A DNA stretch of 64,000 nucleotides from positions 87,465,278 to 87,529,277 of the forward strand of contig CM043967.1 of assembly GCA_014529385.2 (NCBI GenBank), in the 5' to 3' direction. The position numbers and the translations under genes are program-made. Each line of letters opens with the position of its first letter. The first letter of the stretch is position 1. Origin of the DNA: Adiantum capillus-veneris (Eukaryota > Streptophyta > Polypodiopsida > Polypodiales > Pteridaceae). Shown piece by piece: positions 24,712 through 36,282 of the stretch. Below the pieces are notes generated by a model. That model was given only the letters and a program-made list of their open reading frames with translations. It did no database searches and had not been told where the DNA came from.

Positions 24712-25275
24712 TGTTAACCACCGGCGTCCACTTCTAGTAGTCATGGGTCGGGCTTGTCGGTCCAATAGGAAAAGGGTAAGAGTGATTGCCGATGCGAGGC
24801 GCATTCTAATTCGAACACTCAAGGGTTAGTTGGATAAGCACGGGCACCCAAGTGTCAATGGGCGAGCTCGTATAAAAGTTACCTAAACCTTAAAATCACT
24901 CATTCTCTCATTTGCGCAATTGAAGAGTTCTCTTGCTCCATCTCCATCTTCTTCTTCATCTCCTTGTGTGTGGGTGTGTGTGTATGCGTGAGAGAGAGAT
25001 AGAGATAGATAGAGAGAGAGAGAGAGAGAGAGGGAGAGAGTGATCGAGCATTACGACGACACGGCGGCGGTGAGGCGGTTGAGTGCGGCAAGGCGGTAGC
25101 TCCCTTTTCTTCGCGGCGAGGAATCCTCCACGAAGGCGAGCGTAGGGTGGTGATTGACACACCCTTGTTCTCTTGAGATTGCTAGATTAGTCTTGTTGTG
25201 TGCTTGCATTCATTTGTGGCTTGCACATAGTGTATAGCAAGTCCCTTTCTTTGACACGCGTGACACATGCGCACA
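24712..25275 (+). repeat. 3' LTR of element D
   Basis: 564 bp from TGTTAACCACCGGCG to ATGCGCACA. It matches the 5' LTR with scattered substitutions and a shorter GT/GA microsatellite (24966-25038). A TATA-like CGTATAAAAG is at about 24870. Confidence 0.9.
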
Positions 25276-26155
25276 CCTTTTTCTTTGATTTCCTTGGATG
25301 ACTCATGCAATCAACTCTATCTAGTGGAGTGGTTACCTTATCCATTGTTTCCATAGTAGTTTTGAGTTCCTTATTCAGTCCTCGTAAAAAATAATCATTC
25401 AAAACTTTGGTTGTTGGCCGTTGTGACTGAGGTACCCGCTGTAAGAGCATCCAAAACTTCGCAACATAATCCTCCACTGGCAACGACTTTTGACGCAACT
25501 ACCGAAGCTTTTCCAAATGTTCAGGGACTGTATTTTCTATTTTGAATCAACACAAGAATGCTTTGGAACCTTTGGGATAAGTTTGAAAGTGATCATCAGG
25601 ATACTCTGACAGCCATTTTGCAGCTTTCCTTGAAAGTATGGACTCAAACCCCGATTGTTGATGGAGAGGAACCATTGCACCAAGATGATTCAATCCATAC
25701 ACATTATTAAATTACCGCAATGCGAATTAGGATCTTCCTTTGAGAAACCTCGAAAGAGACTATACTTAAGCTGACCATTTTCACTGGTTGCACCATAGCC
25801 CCTTGGCCAACTATGCTCCCTTTAAAAAAGAGTTGCCGAACAATAGGAGGCAATGACGATGGCGGGGTAACCCCGGGACAGCTTACCGGAGTCAATGGCA
25901 GAGCGACATGAGTAGGTGAGGAAGAGTGCACGACATGAGGATATGACAGACTATGCGGAGTACGTTGAGCACACTGAATGCACCGACTATGAACCGGGCT
26001 TGGCGACAGAGACACATGTTCCTCAGCCTGGGGTGTGAAGAAAATGAATTCATCCAAACTGCCTCTCCTCTGTCATTTACCCACTACTGGAAGAACAGGT
26101 TTAAGAGGACCTTGCAACCTGGTACGCATGTATGTTAATAGCAGGTCGCCCAATA
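25276..26155 (-). pseudogene. Gag core of element C, broken
   Basis: On the minus strand from the 5' LTR inward: 26057-25707 (116 codons, Pro/Ser/His-rich), then fragments with KAAKWLSEYPDDHFQTYPKG, then an open stretch beginning near 25495 with LPVEDYVAKFWMLLQRVPQ and LNDYFLRGLNKELKTTME. That pattern (an aromatic F/W helix followed by an FLRGL helix) is typical of retrotransposon gag cores. The open stretch runs into LTR D at 25275. C's zinc knuckles continue on the other side of D at 15.0 kb. Confidence 0.75.
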
Positions 26156-26173
26156 CGCATCCTGGTCACCAGA
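26156..26173 (-). promoter_or_regulatory. Candidate primer binding site of element C
   Basis: On the minus strand the LTR ends GGCATTACA and is followed by TCTGGTGACCAGGATGCG. The TGG start fits a tRNA 3' CCA end. I cannot assign the tRNA. Confidence 0.5.
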
Positions 26174-26548
26174 TGTAATGCCTATGGCTTCGCCTTGGAG
26201 CAATAAGCACTATGGAAATGAATACCGTCACACTTCCTTACATTATATGAAGCAACAATGTATAAGAAGACAAAATAGACAAATCACAAGGATGGAACAC
26301 CATCTTCTTCATTGATACACAGTAGAACACATGATTACATGAGAATGATATCGATTGATTGAGATATCCCCACAATGATCGGTATGCCCCCCCAAATACA
26401 ACCACTGCTCTAGCGTAGATCGAGAACGGTGCAAATCCCGTCCTATCGCATGGTATCCCATGAAGAACTATCCATAGCCGCATGGAGTCCTAGTCCGCAA
26501 AATCCGCACATTTGCAGGATCCGCAGTGTGCGGCTTATACCGTAATCA
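26174..26548 (-). repeat. 5' LTR of element C
   Basis: 375 bp, direct repeat of 8459-8831, in minus orientation as shown by gag and pol. On the minus strand it runs TGATTACGG to GGCATTACA, a TG...CA pair. Confidence 0.85.
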
Positions 26549-27533
26549 GTGTACTTTTTTTGGCTAAAAATCACCAATTTGGCGAATCTTGAAATTTTTG
26601 AGCTTTTTTTTGGCTCTCATTGGTGTAGATATTAAGATGTTTTTTGCCAGACTTTGCTATAAGGTTTAATATTTTGGGGTATCTAGTCGCGAAAGATATG
26701 CTCATTGAAGAACTTGATGGTAGGGGAGATTGAGGGCCAAGTAGGTTTGATTAACTAGATTTTATGTAGGAGGTCTGAGATCTTCAAACTTCCTCATTTA
26801 GTTTTCATCTAGATTTCAAAGACCTTACCCTACTCAACAAGATGTTGTCTACTAGCAAAACCCTAGTACATATAAGGTGTGTTGTGACATTGATACTTAT
26901 TTGAAAGTTCTATGTGGCACCACTTAAATCCCTTCTTTCTATTATATAAAAAGTTATAAGCGATCTTCCTTTTATCCTTACATGTGATATTGAAATGCCA
27001 TTTCATCCTCCAATATATTCTCTCTCTCTCTTCCCGCAATGCGGTGTATAAATATATTCACCCTTCACAATGTTATTTTTTCTTGAGTATTCTTTTGTTC
27101 ATAAAACCCATTCAGGGGTAGCACTAGTCACTAGGTGCCTCTAGATGAAGTCTGATCATGGACTAAACTCCATGCTAGGTTAGGCACTGAGAACTCCTCC
27201 CCTATGCGTATGCTTTCGCAACTCTGATGTATATTGAAAATTATATAAAGGTGTAAATTGTATATTTTCTGCATAGACTGGTGATATGTAGAGGCAATCA
27301 TGAGACAATGTATTGGTATTAATGTTTTAAGTGTCCTACATTGGTCGATACCCATCATGAGGATACCGAAAATGCTATTGTTTAAGACATCAAGCTGGGG
27401 AAGCTGCTGGAACGTTGGAGGAGAAAACCACCACTCAAATTAACCATAACCACAGACCAACAAAACACCGCTTATGATAAACAATGGCATGTTTAAGTAG
27501 ACAATGACGCCTCGAGGGTAGACATGGGCAATC
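26549..27533. other. Intergenic sequence
   Basis: AT-rich DNA with no gene, LTR or repeat that I can recognise. Confidence 0.4.
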
Positions 27534-28027
27534 GGCAAAGAAAGCCAGCTTCAAGTAAACAATGACAATCTTCATAACTTAGGCTCAGTGAATGGGCATG
27601 TGTTTTAGTAAACTCAAGTTATATATGGGTAGACATGGATGAGGATAGCATGCAATAGGAGAAGGATTCCACATTTGGTTGAACAATAGAGAAAAATTAC
27701 AAGGAGACAAGGGTGATCACCAAAAGACGGACTGCAATAGGCAAAGAAATCCAGCTTCAAGTAAACAATGACAATCTTCATAATGTTACGCTCAGTGAAT
27801 GGGCATGGATTTTAGTAAACTCAAGTTATATATGGGTAGACATGGATGAGGATAGCATGCAATAGGAGAAGGCCGCCACATTTGGTTGAACAATAGAGAA
27901 AAATTACAAGGAGACAAGGGTGACCACCAAAACATGGATGAGGATAGCATGCAATAGGCGAAGGCCGCCACATTTGGTCGAACAGTAGAGAAAAATTACA
28001 AGGATACAAGGGTGACCACCAAAACAT
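27534..28027. repeat. Tandem repeat with 206-bp and 92-bp periods
   Basis: A 206-bp unit starting GGCAAAGAAAKCCAGC occurs at 27534 and 27740. The sub-unit starting CATGGATGAGGATAGC recurs at 27634, 27841 and 27933, the last two 92 bp apart, and a further start follows at 28025. Copies share GAACAATAGAGAAAAATTAC and CAAGGGTGACCACC with few differences. Open frames across it on the minus strand are products of the repeat. Confidence 0.85.
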
Positions 28028-29965
28028 GGGTAAGCAAGTGTGTGTTTGGAAACCTCGAGAAGTAAACATATCCTTGTCCCAAATAAAATCCAAGACCTTG
28101 TGTAACTTGGGATTAGGAAACCTAAGCAAAGCAATCAATAATGGACTTTTACACCCCGCTCTTTAAGTAAAAGCAAACAATGACTACTTCACAACAACTT
28201 TTTAAGTAAAAGAAAACATTGATTGCTTTACATATCTACTTTACGTAATCGCATTTTATAGAAGGGTGAGAGTTGGTTGTGCTACATTGCACTAAGTATA
28301 ATTAGGGTGCAAACCACAATGGACTACACTCAAATGACACAAAGCATCCAAAATGTGTAGCATGAAAGCGGAGTCATATATGTTTCAGCAAATATGTGTT
28401 GTATACACAATACACCAAGGGAGAGGCGACACGGTGCCAACATGTCCAATTGTCCAAGAAACAAAAAATATGATGGTAATTACCATACTCAAAGCCAAAA
28501 AAGCAAAAAAAAAAACTACACGAGCATGTAAACTATGTAGTAGTTGCGACTGACCTTCATGCTTTAGCCAAAAAACATGGCACAACATACATCAACCAAA
28601 CAAACAAGATGGAGCCTTACACCTTTTCAAGACACTGCATACACCAATCATGCAATTGCCTCTTGATCTCAAAAACATCTTTGTGCTTGAACCAATTCCT
28701 TGTCAACCAATTCCTGGTTGGCCTCTCTATGAGACCTCTTGAAATTAGGTAATCGTGAAACAAAGAAGTTTTAATTAGATTTCACATCCCAATGTCAAAT
28801 TTCAAGAAGGCTCAGATCTAGCACACACTATGTTTGACTGTACCTAAAAAACTTCATTGTATAAAACCTACAATTGGTGCCATTTGGCTGTTGCGGAACA
28901 TCAACGACCTTGAACTCATGCATTTAAATGCCCATGGTCGAGGCATGCTCCATATTAGCATCCTGCATCACTTGTGCAAGGATTTACATGCCACTACAAA
29001 ACAACCATGTATAACCATTAAGAGAGAGTTCTCGATACGCAAGTGAAAAGAAGAGCAAAAAGAACCATAATGAATGCCAAGATACCAGTACACTCTCTCA
29101 AGACACTCGAATGAGTGCATAAGGCCTAGAGAGAGTATAGCATGTATCGTCTTTTCCAATAGTCAAAGAATCATTGCCCCTATTTATGTCAAGGGAAAAC
29201 AAGGACCAATGGTGCCTGTGACAATCCATAATAATTAGTTTCAGTACTTTACAATTGGAAAAATATGTAGAAAGCACATGCTAGAGCACACAAATACCTA
29301 CACACAATTATCCAAAAGCATAAGAGTAGCTCACTCATGTTAATGCCCATAAATTGTTGCGAGAGAAATTGGCTGAGAACATTGGTTTCCATGGTATACT
29401 ATAGTGAATTAGTGATATGGACCCCCTTGTATGGGTGAATACTCATCTTGTGCAAAATAATAGGCATGTGCCACTGAAGAAACATTCATTGTTGGTGGGT
29501 ATGGGTCACGAGTAGACCATAGATGTATTAGCCATTCTAGCTCCTTGACTTTTTTCAGACACACGAGTCTCTCTACCAAATACATTCAAAAGAAAGTATA
29601 GGGTAGCATATGTGAGACTCTTGAGAAAAATAAAAAGGGTACCTTTCATAAAAAATAGAAGTTCATGCCTCTAGTGAACTAGCCATCTCTGAGAACATAG
29701 ATAGAGTTGGTTAGGTCTCTAAAACATGAGGGTTGTTTCTTGTTCTGCTTGATGTGACATGGTGCATTTGGACTATGTGTTGGGTCCGATAGGGTGCAAT
29801 CTCGTTGCTAGCCGCTCTTGCTCATTTACTCTTTTCATCCTCTTTTTTGTTTTTTGAATCTGGGTTACTTTAGTATAGGACTATATATATACATTCCATA
29901 AGATTTGGAAGTTACGGGTTCTGGAAGGAAGGTTAAGAGGGAAGCAATCAAATAATTATTGTTAG
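28028..29965. other. Intergenic sequence, probably including the degraded 3' part of element E
   Basis: No gene is recognised. The last 150 bp before 29970, read on the minus strand, resemble the region after the internal purine tract of element D, so E probably extends into this stretch. I could not find an LTR for E. Confidence 0.4.
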
Positions 29966-29970
29966 TAGGT

Positions 29971-29985
29971 ACTCCCCCCTTCCTT
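29971..29985 (-). promoter_or_regulatory. Polypurine tract-like site of element E
   Basis: Minus-strand AAGGAAGGGGGGAGT, the same as 22884-22898 in element D and in the same position after the PR2 tail. Confidence 0.5.
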
Positions 29986-30095
29986 GGGTAGATCATACCT
30001 TTGGGAAAGTTGTCATCACCTTTCAAAACTAATTGTTCCAAGTTGTAATGGGCAAAGATTTTGACCAATAGGATTTTGTCACCTTAGGTGATTCA

Positions 30096-30669
30096 TCAAG
30101 CTAAGGGTGGTAAGGTACTCTCCCATGATCCTACTTGAGAAGTTACTTCAAGTGATGAACTCATAATTGGAGGTACGGAGTCTTTTTTGTTTGTGTGGAT
30201 TTGTACAATGCCACGTGGAGGTTGTGTCAAAGATTGTATTTCCGTAGATGTACTACATGAAGAGTTGGAAGCTTCATTTGAATTCCCTGTTCCTGTGCTA
30301 GGTGGAACAAATTGTTCTTTCTTCAGTAACCAAACTAGATCTAGAATGGGTGTGTAGCATTCTGTGACCTTTTCCTTTTTGCAGTCTTGAAAACGTTTTG
30401 GAGTTACAAGATTTGGCCTACATGGATCTTTAGTAGGTGTGATAGGGGAGAACACAAGATACATTTAGGTACCCAGACTTGATCGTTTCCATCATAGTAG
30501 CCTTAGGATTCCAATAGTCATCTATGAATCCATTGCAACTTATTCTTGCATTTCTTGGGGGGCGACTGAATTTTTTTTTGTGAGGCTTCTGTTTTGAACT
30601 AGATTGAAGATCAAAATTAGTGGTCATTAACGAAGCTTTGGGGACCCTTTGGTATGTTTCCTTAGTCAA
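30096..30669 (-). pseudogene. Conserved basic tail after PR2 in element E
   Basis: Minus-strand frames 30669-30430 and 30464-30096 contain TKETYQRVPKASL, a Lys-rich stretch, NPKATMMETIKSGYLN and ILDLVWLLKKE, in the same order as in element D. A Ser/Thr-rich stretch follows. Function unknown. Confidence 0.6.
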
Positions 30670-30678
30670 AACATGCTG

Positions 30679-31260
30679 CTACCTGGATACCACATTCTCT
30701 GTTTTAGGCAGGGGAGTTGAAGTTTTTGAGGTTTGTGCTATAGGTATGGATGCATTAACCTCTTGTATTTGCAATGCTTTATTCTTTTCTTTCTCAAGAG
30801 GCGATAACTCAGGGACTATTGTTTGAGTGGTAGGACTGAGAGTTGGTTTTTGTGTTGTAATACTCCTAGTTCCCCAATCAATATTATATTTAGTTGCACA
30901 CATCCACGTGCACCCTAGGTTTGTGCTATCGTCCATAGTTCCAACAAGCATAACCAAAAAGCTTTGGGTCACTGTCCCATTGTCATAAGTAACAAAAATG
31001 TGCAAGATTCAAAAGACAATAGTTTTCTTCTTGTTAATACCCTTGACTTGGATGGTTCTCTTGGATAAAGATGGATTTCCTAACTGACACCACACTTCAT
31101 AGGATAACAGATTATGTTTAGCTCCTGTATCCACTAAAGCGTTATATAGCACTTTCCCATAGGTGCTATTTAACTCGATGGGGTATCATAGAGGTGGGTC
31201 AAAATCTTCCAAATCCTCATGTGATTCAACTTGAAATGCATGTGTGACTCCAAGTTTGGC
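30679..31260 (-). pseudogene. PR2, retropepsin-like domain downstream of integrase in element E
   Basis: On the minus strand the segment reads YPIELNSTYGKVLYNALVD, then DTGAKHNLLSYEVWCQLGN (Asp codon at 31131-31129), then TIQVKGINKKKT. After a stop, 31005-30679 continues with SFLVMLVGTMDD, NLGCTWM and YNIDWGTRS. The DTGA active site is intact here, unlike the DTRA of element D. In ordinary gypsy elements the protease lies before RT, so a protease-like domain after integrase is unusual. It might cleave a separate 3' product or have lost proteolysis. Confidence 0.75.
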
Positions 31261-31299
31261 CTCTCACTTGGTGCCTAATACATTGTTGTCGCTCTTGAG

Positions 31300-32600
31300 C
31301 CTAGGATTGAGCTTGTATCTTTTTAAATTCTTTTTGTGCCTTGGCTGCCTTTTTCTCATGAATGGCATGTAGCTCCTCTTGGCCTAAAGGATCATAGTAT
31401 CCTTTAAATTTACTCCCATTGAGGAGTCAAATGGTTTCCACTCCATTAAGAGTTTCCACACAAACGGTACCTTGTGGGGTGATTTTGCATGCTCTATATG
31501 GTCCTTTTCCCGCATATTTTAGCTTTTTCTTCTCGTTACGCACTCCATACATGAGAACTTGATCCCCAAACTTGATTCATTTTTCATCAAACTATTTCTT
31601 TCTCTTGTGCTTCTCCATAAGTGCATTTTGCACAATGCCATATACCATCTTGAATGGTGTACAATTAATAGCGACTTTGTATGCAGTACGATAAGCCCAT
31701 AGAGCTGATGTTAACTTCAAATCCCAATTTGTGCAATGAGCCTCTACCATCTTGGTCAAGATAGAAATTAAAGTCTTGTTAGTACTCTCAGATTGGCCAT
31801 TTCCTTGTGGATAATAAGGTGTCGACTTATGGTGGGATATCATGAAGCTTGTTGTGAGTTCCTTTATCACTTCATTTACAAAATGAGTGTCATTATATCA
31901 CTCACAATTTGAAAGGGACAACCAAATCGTGTAATAATGTTCTCAAAGAGAAACTTAGCGGTTATCCTTGCATCAGCCTTACGTGACGCTTTAGATTTTT
32001 CCCACTTTGTCACATAATCAACCGCAACAACAATATATCGGGATTGGGTGTTATGGGCTATAGGACTAATTGGGCCTACAAAGTATAAACCCCATTTTTC
32101 AAATTGTTAGGTCACTTTAATAGTATCTAAAGGCATCCGATCCTTCCGTTGTGTGGTCTTGTAATGTTGGCATGCATCGCATCCCTTTGCAAAAAGTGAT
32201 GCATCCTTGAATAACGTGGGCCACCAATAGCCTGATTGCACCACCTTCTAATTAGCAGTTAGTTGTTTTGAAAAATGTCCTCTGACTATGTCCATGTGTG
32301 CTTCTTGCAATATGTACAAATACTCAGCCTCACGAGCACATCGTCTAAGAATATCGTCCTTCCCTAGCTTGTAGAGAGTACTTGCAATTAGAGAATAAGA
32401 TTCGCATTCCTTTAGTAGATTTCAAGCTATATCCTTACGAAGCTCCTTGGATGTAAAACCATTAACTAATAATTTTACAATCTTCTCACTCCATTCAGGC
32501 ATGGTCTCAACTAGGAATAGGGAAGTATGGGTGGGAAACTCATCATCGATTCCAGTAGAGGCTTCACCATTGGGTATGCGAGACAAATGATCAGCCATGA
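31300..32600 (-). pseudogene. Integrase of element E, broken
   Basis: On the minus strand, the zinc-binding region has HMDIVRGHF and CDACQHYK (HHCC pattern). The core starts with KWGLYFVGPISP, where the usual Asp is replaced (YFVG), and continues with AVDYVTKWEKSKA. The second Asp motif (IVSD) is hit by a small insertion. The open frame 31870-31592 then carries STPYYPQGNGQSESTNKT with the catalytic Glu, plus LWAYRTAYKVA. The C-terminal part (YAGKGPYRACKI, then LNGSKFKGYYDPLGQEE) leads into PR2. Several stops are present. Confidence 0.85.
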
Positions 32601-32650
32601 CATGTCTTTTACCGGGTCATACCATTCAAGATATAAACTTATAGCTTGGA

Positions 32651-33400
32651 TAAGTAGTTGACTTTAAAACCAAATTCATCATAATAGAATGAAATACAGG
32701 TTAGCCAATTCCTAAATCTTGAGACCAAACCTCCCATGCTATTAGAGATAATATATTGGATAAGTGGTGGACCTTCTATTATTTTCCCATGCCTAGTTTA
32801 GACTACCGGTACACTTTGCAGCTATAAAGGTTGGACGAGTTGTGGAGCCTTGTTTCTATCCATGTTTTAATGGATCCTAGCTTGGACAAGTGGTGGACCT
32901 TGGAAAAAAGCTTCCATGTACAACATATATGAGGTTTTCCATGTTTTAATGGAGCCTATCTTGGACAAATGGTGAATCTTGCTTCTCTCCATGTTGATTT
33001 TGGAACTACCTTAGACAAGTGGTGGAGATTTTCTTTTCTACTCTTCATAATACAATGAAGTATACGTTGGTTACATGGTGAATCTTAAGGCCAAACCTCC
33101 CATTTTACTAGAGATGATAGGTTGGACAAGTGGATCAACCTTCTATCATTTCTCCATGACTATATTGGACAATTAGTAGACCTAACATCTCTCTATGTTG
33201 TCTAGAGATAAGCTTGGACAAGTGATGGACCCTGCTTCTCTCTTCCCTTGGTTTACTAGTTTGAAGACTCAGTATATATACTTTCTTAGATCGAGCTTGA
33301 ACAAGTGGTGGACCTTGTATCCACAATCTTAATTCATTACAAAAAAGTATATGAAAAAATAACATAGGAATCTTGGTTTGAAGGTCAAGCAATTAGGTTC
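32651..33400 (-). repeat. Dispersed CCACCACTTGTCCAA repeat, minus orientation
   Basis: The plus strand shows repeated TTGGACAAGTGGTGGACCTT and variants (about 32755, 32880, 32960, 33015, 33120, 33210, 33300), spaced roughly 60-130 bp. These are reverse complements of the repeats at 45.9-46.4 and 48.5-50.0 kb. Intervening text (TCTCTCCATGTT, TGGAGCCTA) is partly repeated. No coding potential is seen. Confidence 0.8.
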
Positions 33401-33601
33401 CAAATGCACATAATAATATATTTTCCACCCATAATAAAATAAAGTTAAATATGTTATTACCAAATTGACAAAGGTAACATCCATTTCCTTTAAATGTTGG
33501 AAATGCTACACTTGCCATGATTACTGAGAAAGAGCTAGAAAGACACACTGCTTAACTTGCAAAAGTTTTTTTCTTCTTTACAAGGAGGCGTGTATACCCT
33601 C
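33401..33601. other. Short spacer
   Basis: AT-rich, with no recognised feature. It probably contains the left breakpoint of the rearranged element B. Confidence 0.3.
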
Positions 33602-34320
33602 TTATACTAGGACATAGATTAAAACTTCAAACGGTACATTGCCTTGTACCAAAGGTAGGACAAATGGTTGATCTGATGTCAGAACCTCAAAAAATCGCTC
33701 CCCACCCAGCATGGTGTCAATGACGTGCTGGTAGTGAGCCTTCAAATCCAGTATCACCTTGATTGAGCATACACGTGTTGGTATGTGTGATCTGTCTTGA
33801 GGTAGGTTGTATTGATTCATGTGAAGCTTAGAGGTGCTTAGTCACTGTCCAAGATTGTGGGAGAGGGTGGTGTTCTTTCCTGAAACAAACTTAGTAGATC
33901 CCTAGTTTCTCTAGTGAGAGTGTGAACCAATGATTCCGTTATCTGTGCTGCAGCATCAGGTGCGACTTGAAAACTGACTGTGATAATTACCTCGGTGACT
34001 TGAGTTACCCGATTCTCAAAGTAGAATAGTGTTGATTCTCTATTGTGTAGAGCTCCTTCCATTTTGTTGTTGTAGGTTGGTTGTAGGTTGCGGACATGGT
34101 TTCGACCTTCTCCTTCTTCTTCTTGGCACTTGGCCTATGTATATCCACTGGGTTTGGCATGTTGGTTGACTCTCCCACTGCAAATCGATTACGGTTATGC
34201 CTGGCACTCGAGCTTCGATGGATATGCAGAGTTCGTCTAGTTGTGCTTGGAGCTCTTCTTCTTCTGTCGTCCAATTAGCAAATCCTGCTAGCCATTCATC
34301 TATTCACAATAGTTTACGGG
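33602..34320 (-). pseudogene. Gag N-terminal region of element B (minus-strand half)
   Basis: Inward from LTR-B on the minus strand come 34274-34005 (89 codons, basic), 34062-33838 (74 codons, starting MEGALHNRESTLFYFENRV) and 33820-33602 (72 codons, including VCSIKVILDLKAHYQHVIDTM and VQGNVPFEVL). They lie where gag is expected after a 5' LTR. Their character (helical, moderately charged) fits a gag matrix region, but I do not recognise a specific domain. The matching gag C-terminus is on the opposite strand at 38.6 kb. Confidence 0.5.
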
Positions 34321-34339
34321 TTTCAGTCTTGGAAAGCAA

Positions 34340-34383
34340 ACCCCGAACCCCGAACCCCGAAGCAAAGCGAACCCCGAACCCCG
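34340..34383. repeat. (CCCCGAA)n short tandem repeat at the LTR-B end
   Basis: Several CCCCGAA heptamers cover the inner end of this LTR-B copy. The other copy has only two. Not a plant telomere repeat. Confidence 0.7.
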
Positions 34384-35886
34384 ACGGCCTCTAAAACACT
34401 GAGGACCGAATGGCGCGCCTCGAGCCTGTCATGGTAAAGCAAAAAGGGAGCACCACCTAGCTTCAGCGGCTAGGACGCAAACAACACACCACCATAACAA
34501 AGTTCTCATCCAAGAGAGATGGATGCTTGGGAGCAATGATGAAGAGGAAAGGGAATGAGATCAAGTGAGAGAGAGAGAGAGAGAGAGTGAGGGAGGGGGT
34601 ATAGCGGCTTAGTACTTAGGCACCACAAAAGGATGGCGAATCTGCACACCCTTCACACATACACAAGCTCACTCCAAACACAAGACTAGGTGGAGATTCC
34701 GCACACATCACATGGGCAAAACATTGCAAGAAAACATACTCACAAAACCTCAAGCTTTATTTAGAGAATAAGGCGATGAAATGGGGAGCATAGGGTAGGA
34801 GAATGAGAAGGGAGAGCGTGGTAGAGCACATGGCGGATAGGTGCGAGTTGATGGTGAAAACTCGCACGAGGGTTACGTCCACCATCCTTCATTTAGTTTC
34901 CCTTCATCTTCCATAGCCCAAGGGTGTAGAGGTCATGCTCAAGACAAGCATGGTGATTGCGGTGATGGTGATGGTGTGGGAGTGTGTGTGTGCACTAGGC
35001 ACACACAATGCATAGTGTGTTCTTTGGTGAGTTGTGTGTCCTTAGTGTGATGGTGACCCCTCTTTATATAGGGGATGAGGGGGGATAAATTCTAGAATTT
35101 AGAAATGAAGAAATCATTATCTACATAGGCCATGTGACTGTGGGCCCCACTTGTCTGGCTGTGTGTATATGTGCCAGAACAGTAGTCTCATGAGAGAGAG
35201 ACTAAGAGAGAGAGATGGGTTGATGAAAAAAAGTGAGAGGTGACATGGAGAATAAAGTAATTACAAGAGGGGAGAGAGGGGAGTGTGTTCAGATGTGTGT
35301 GAACACAAGAAAAATCAGGTAACCACCGGGTGGGGATGGGTCTGTGGGCACCTTTTTCAGTGAAACTGAGTGTGTGTGAGTGTGGGGGAGGTTATTTAGC
35401 TACAAGACAAGAGACATGGCGCCCTTTAGAGAGAGAGGGGGGTATTTGGGTCATGGGATATGATAGGAGAGACAAAGAGGGGGTGGGGTATACTATTTTG
35501 GAAGATAGGGTAAGTTGCATGTGAGTTAGGGTGCATTATTGGTGAGTTATAATGCATTATTGGTGAGAGGTGGGGTAGCTTGAGGGGAGAGAGAAAGGAG
35601 AAAAGACAAGGGGAAGAGAAAGGGGGTTGACCTTTTGAGTGGAGGAGAGGAAAAGGGACACCCGGCGGGGCAACAGTGAAGAAAAAGGAGGCAAGGTGGG
35701 GATGGGCTACCCCGCAGTCATGAGGTGACCTATTTTACCTTTCTTATATATTTACATAATCATTCTTTATTTTTTTTCTTACTTTTTCCAATGCCTTTTA
35801 TCACTCCCTCCCTAAGAGGGGGTTTTCATGGGGTGGGGACGAGAGAAGAAGGGTATGGGAGCTTGGCTTGTGAAAAGCCCCCATCA
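34361..35886 (-). repeat. LTR-B, minus-strand copy (5' LTR of element B)
   Basis: About 1.53 kb, reverse complement of 43551-45100. The outer end (35886) begins TGATGGGGGC on the minus strand. The inner end lacks the final CCCATCA and is altered by heptamer repeats. Gag-like frames follow inward, so it is a 5' LTR by position. Short frames encoded in both copies differ at only a few residues (64-codon frame, two differences), so the copies are similar but not identical. Confidence 0.9.
35063..35070 (-). promoter_or_regulatory. TATA box of LTR-B (minus copy)
   Basis: Minus strand TATATAAA in the context CCCCTATATAAAGAGGGG, a typical plant core promoter. The identical context is at 44385-44392 in the plus copy. 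Confidence 0.7.
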
Positions 35887-36282
35887 GCAACAAGTAGAAT
35901 AACTCCACCACCCTCAACACTTCTCCCCAACGTATCTTCTTCAAATCGGTAGCCAGGCATCCTAGCTTCCGAACATTGATGTAGTAAACCCCTCCTGCAA
36001 GTTTCCAATGAAGTCCCCATCCTCTATCGATGCGAGTGGAGTGTGGCGTATGAGACTTCATCACTATCTCCATGACATCTCGCATGAAATGGTAAACTAT
36101 GGATCGTTGAGCTTGCTCATAAATAAGCTCAAACACTTGGAACTTCCCATATTCTAGCACGGGGTCTTCCTGCAGCACCAATGCAAGGAATTCGCATCAG
36201 CTACCTATATACTTTCAGGTCCTTTTAAATATTCAAACAATACGACCTTATCTCTCAGCCTATCCTAGGCTCTGATACGAGG
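35887..36282 (-). pseudogene. Leader and start of an unknown gag next to LTR-A
   Basis: On the minus strand, directly after LTR-A: a primer site at 36281-36270, then about 90 bp of leader. An open frame follows from 36181 into LTR-B, starting MVLQEDPVLEYGKFQVFELI and containing DRGWGLHWKLAGGVYYINV. It is cut at 35886 by LTR-B, which therefore inserted into it. The product is not recognised. It may be the gag of element A, or host sequence carried by it. Confidence 0.5.
36270..36281 (-). promoter_or_regulatory. Primer binding site of element A, initiator-Met type
   Basis: Minus-strand CTCGTATCAGAGCC follows the LTR end (ACCTCACA) by about two bases. TATCAGAGC is the core of the plant initiator-Met site TGGTATCAGAGC, with mismatches at the first bases. 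Confidence 0.65.

Larger units (their letters stand above)
29970..32650 (-). mobile_element. Element E: D-related gypsy remnant with integrase followed by PR2
   Basis: On the minus strand: end of RNase H (a MADHLSRIPNGE-like segment at about 32600), integrase (32.5-31.3 kb), PR2 (31.25-30.7 kb), conserved basic tail (30.67-30.2 kb), and a purine tract at 29985-29971. The PR2, tail and purine tract match element D. No LTRs are seen. The right end runs into the CCACCACTTGTCCAA repeat region. Many stops and indels mean it is inactive. Confidence 0.8.

Noticed and set aside
34340-34383. CCCCGAA repeats as a telomere-like sequence
   Set aside because: Plant telomeres are TTTAGGG. This is a short heptamer expansion at an LTR end.
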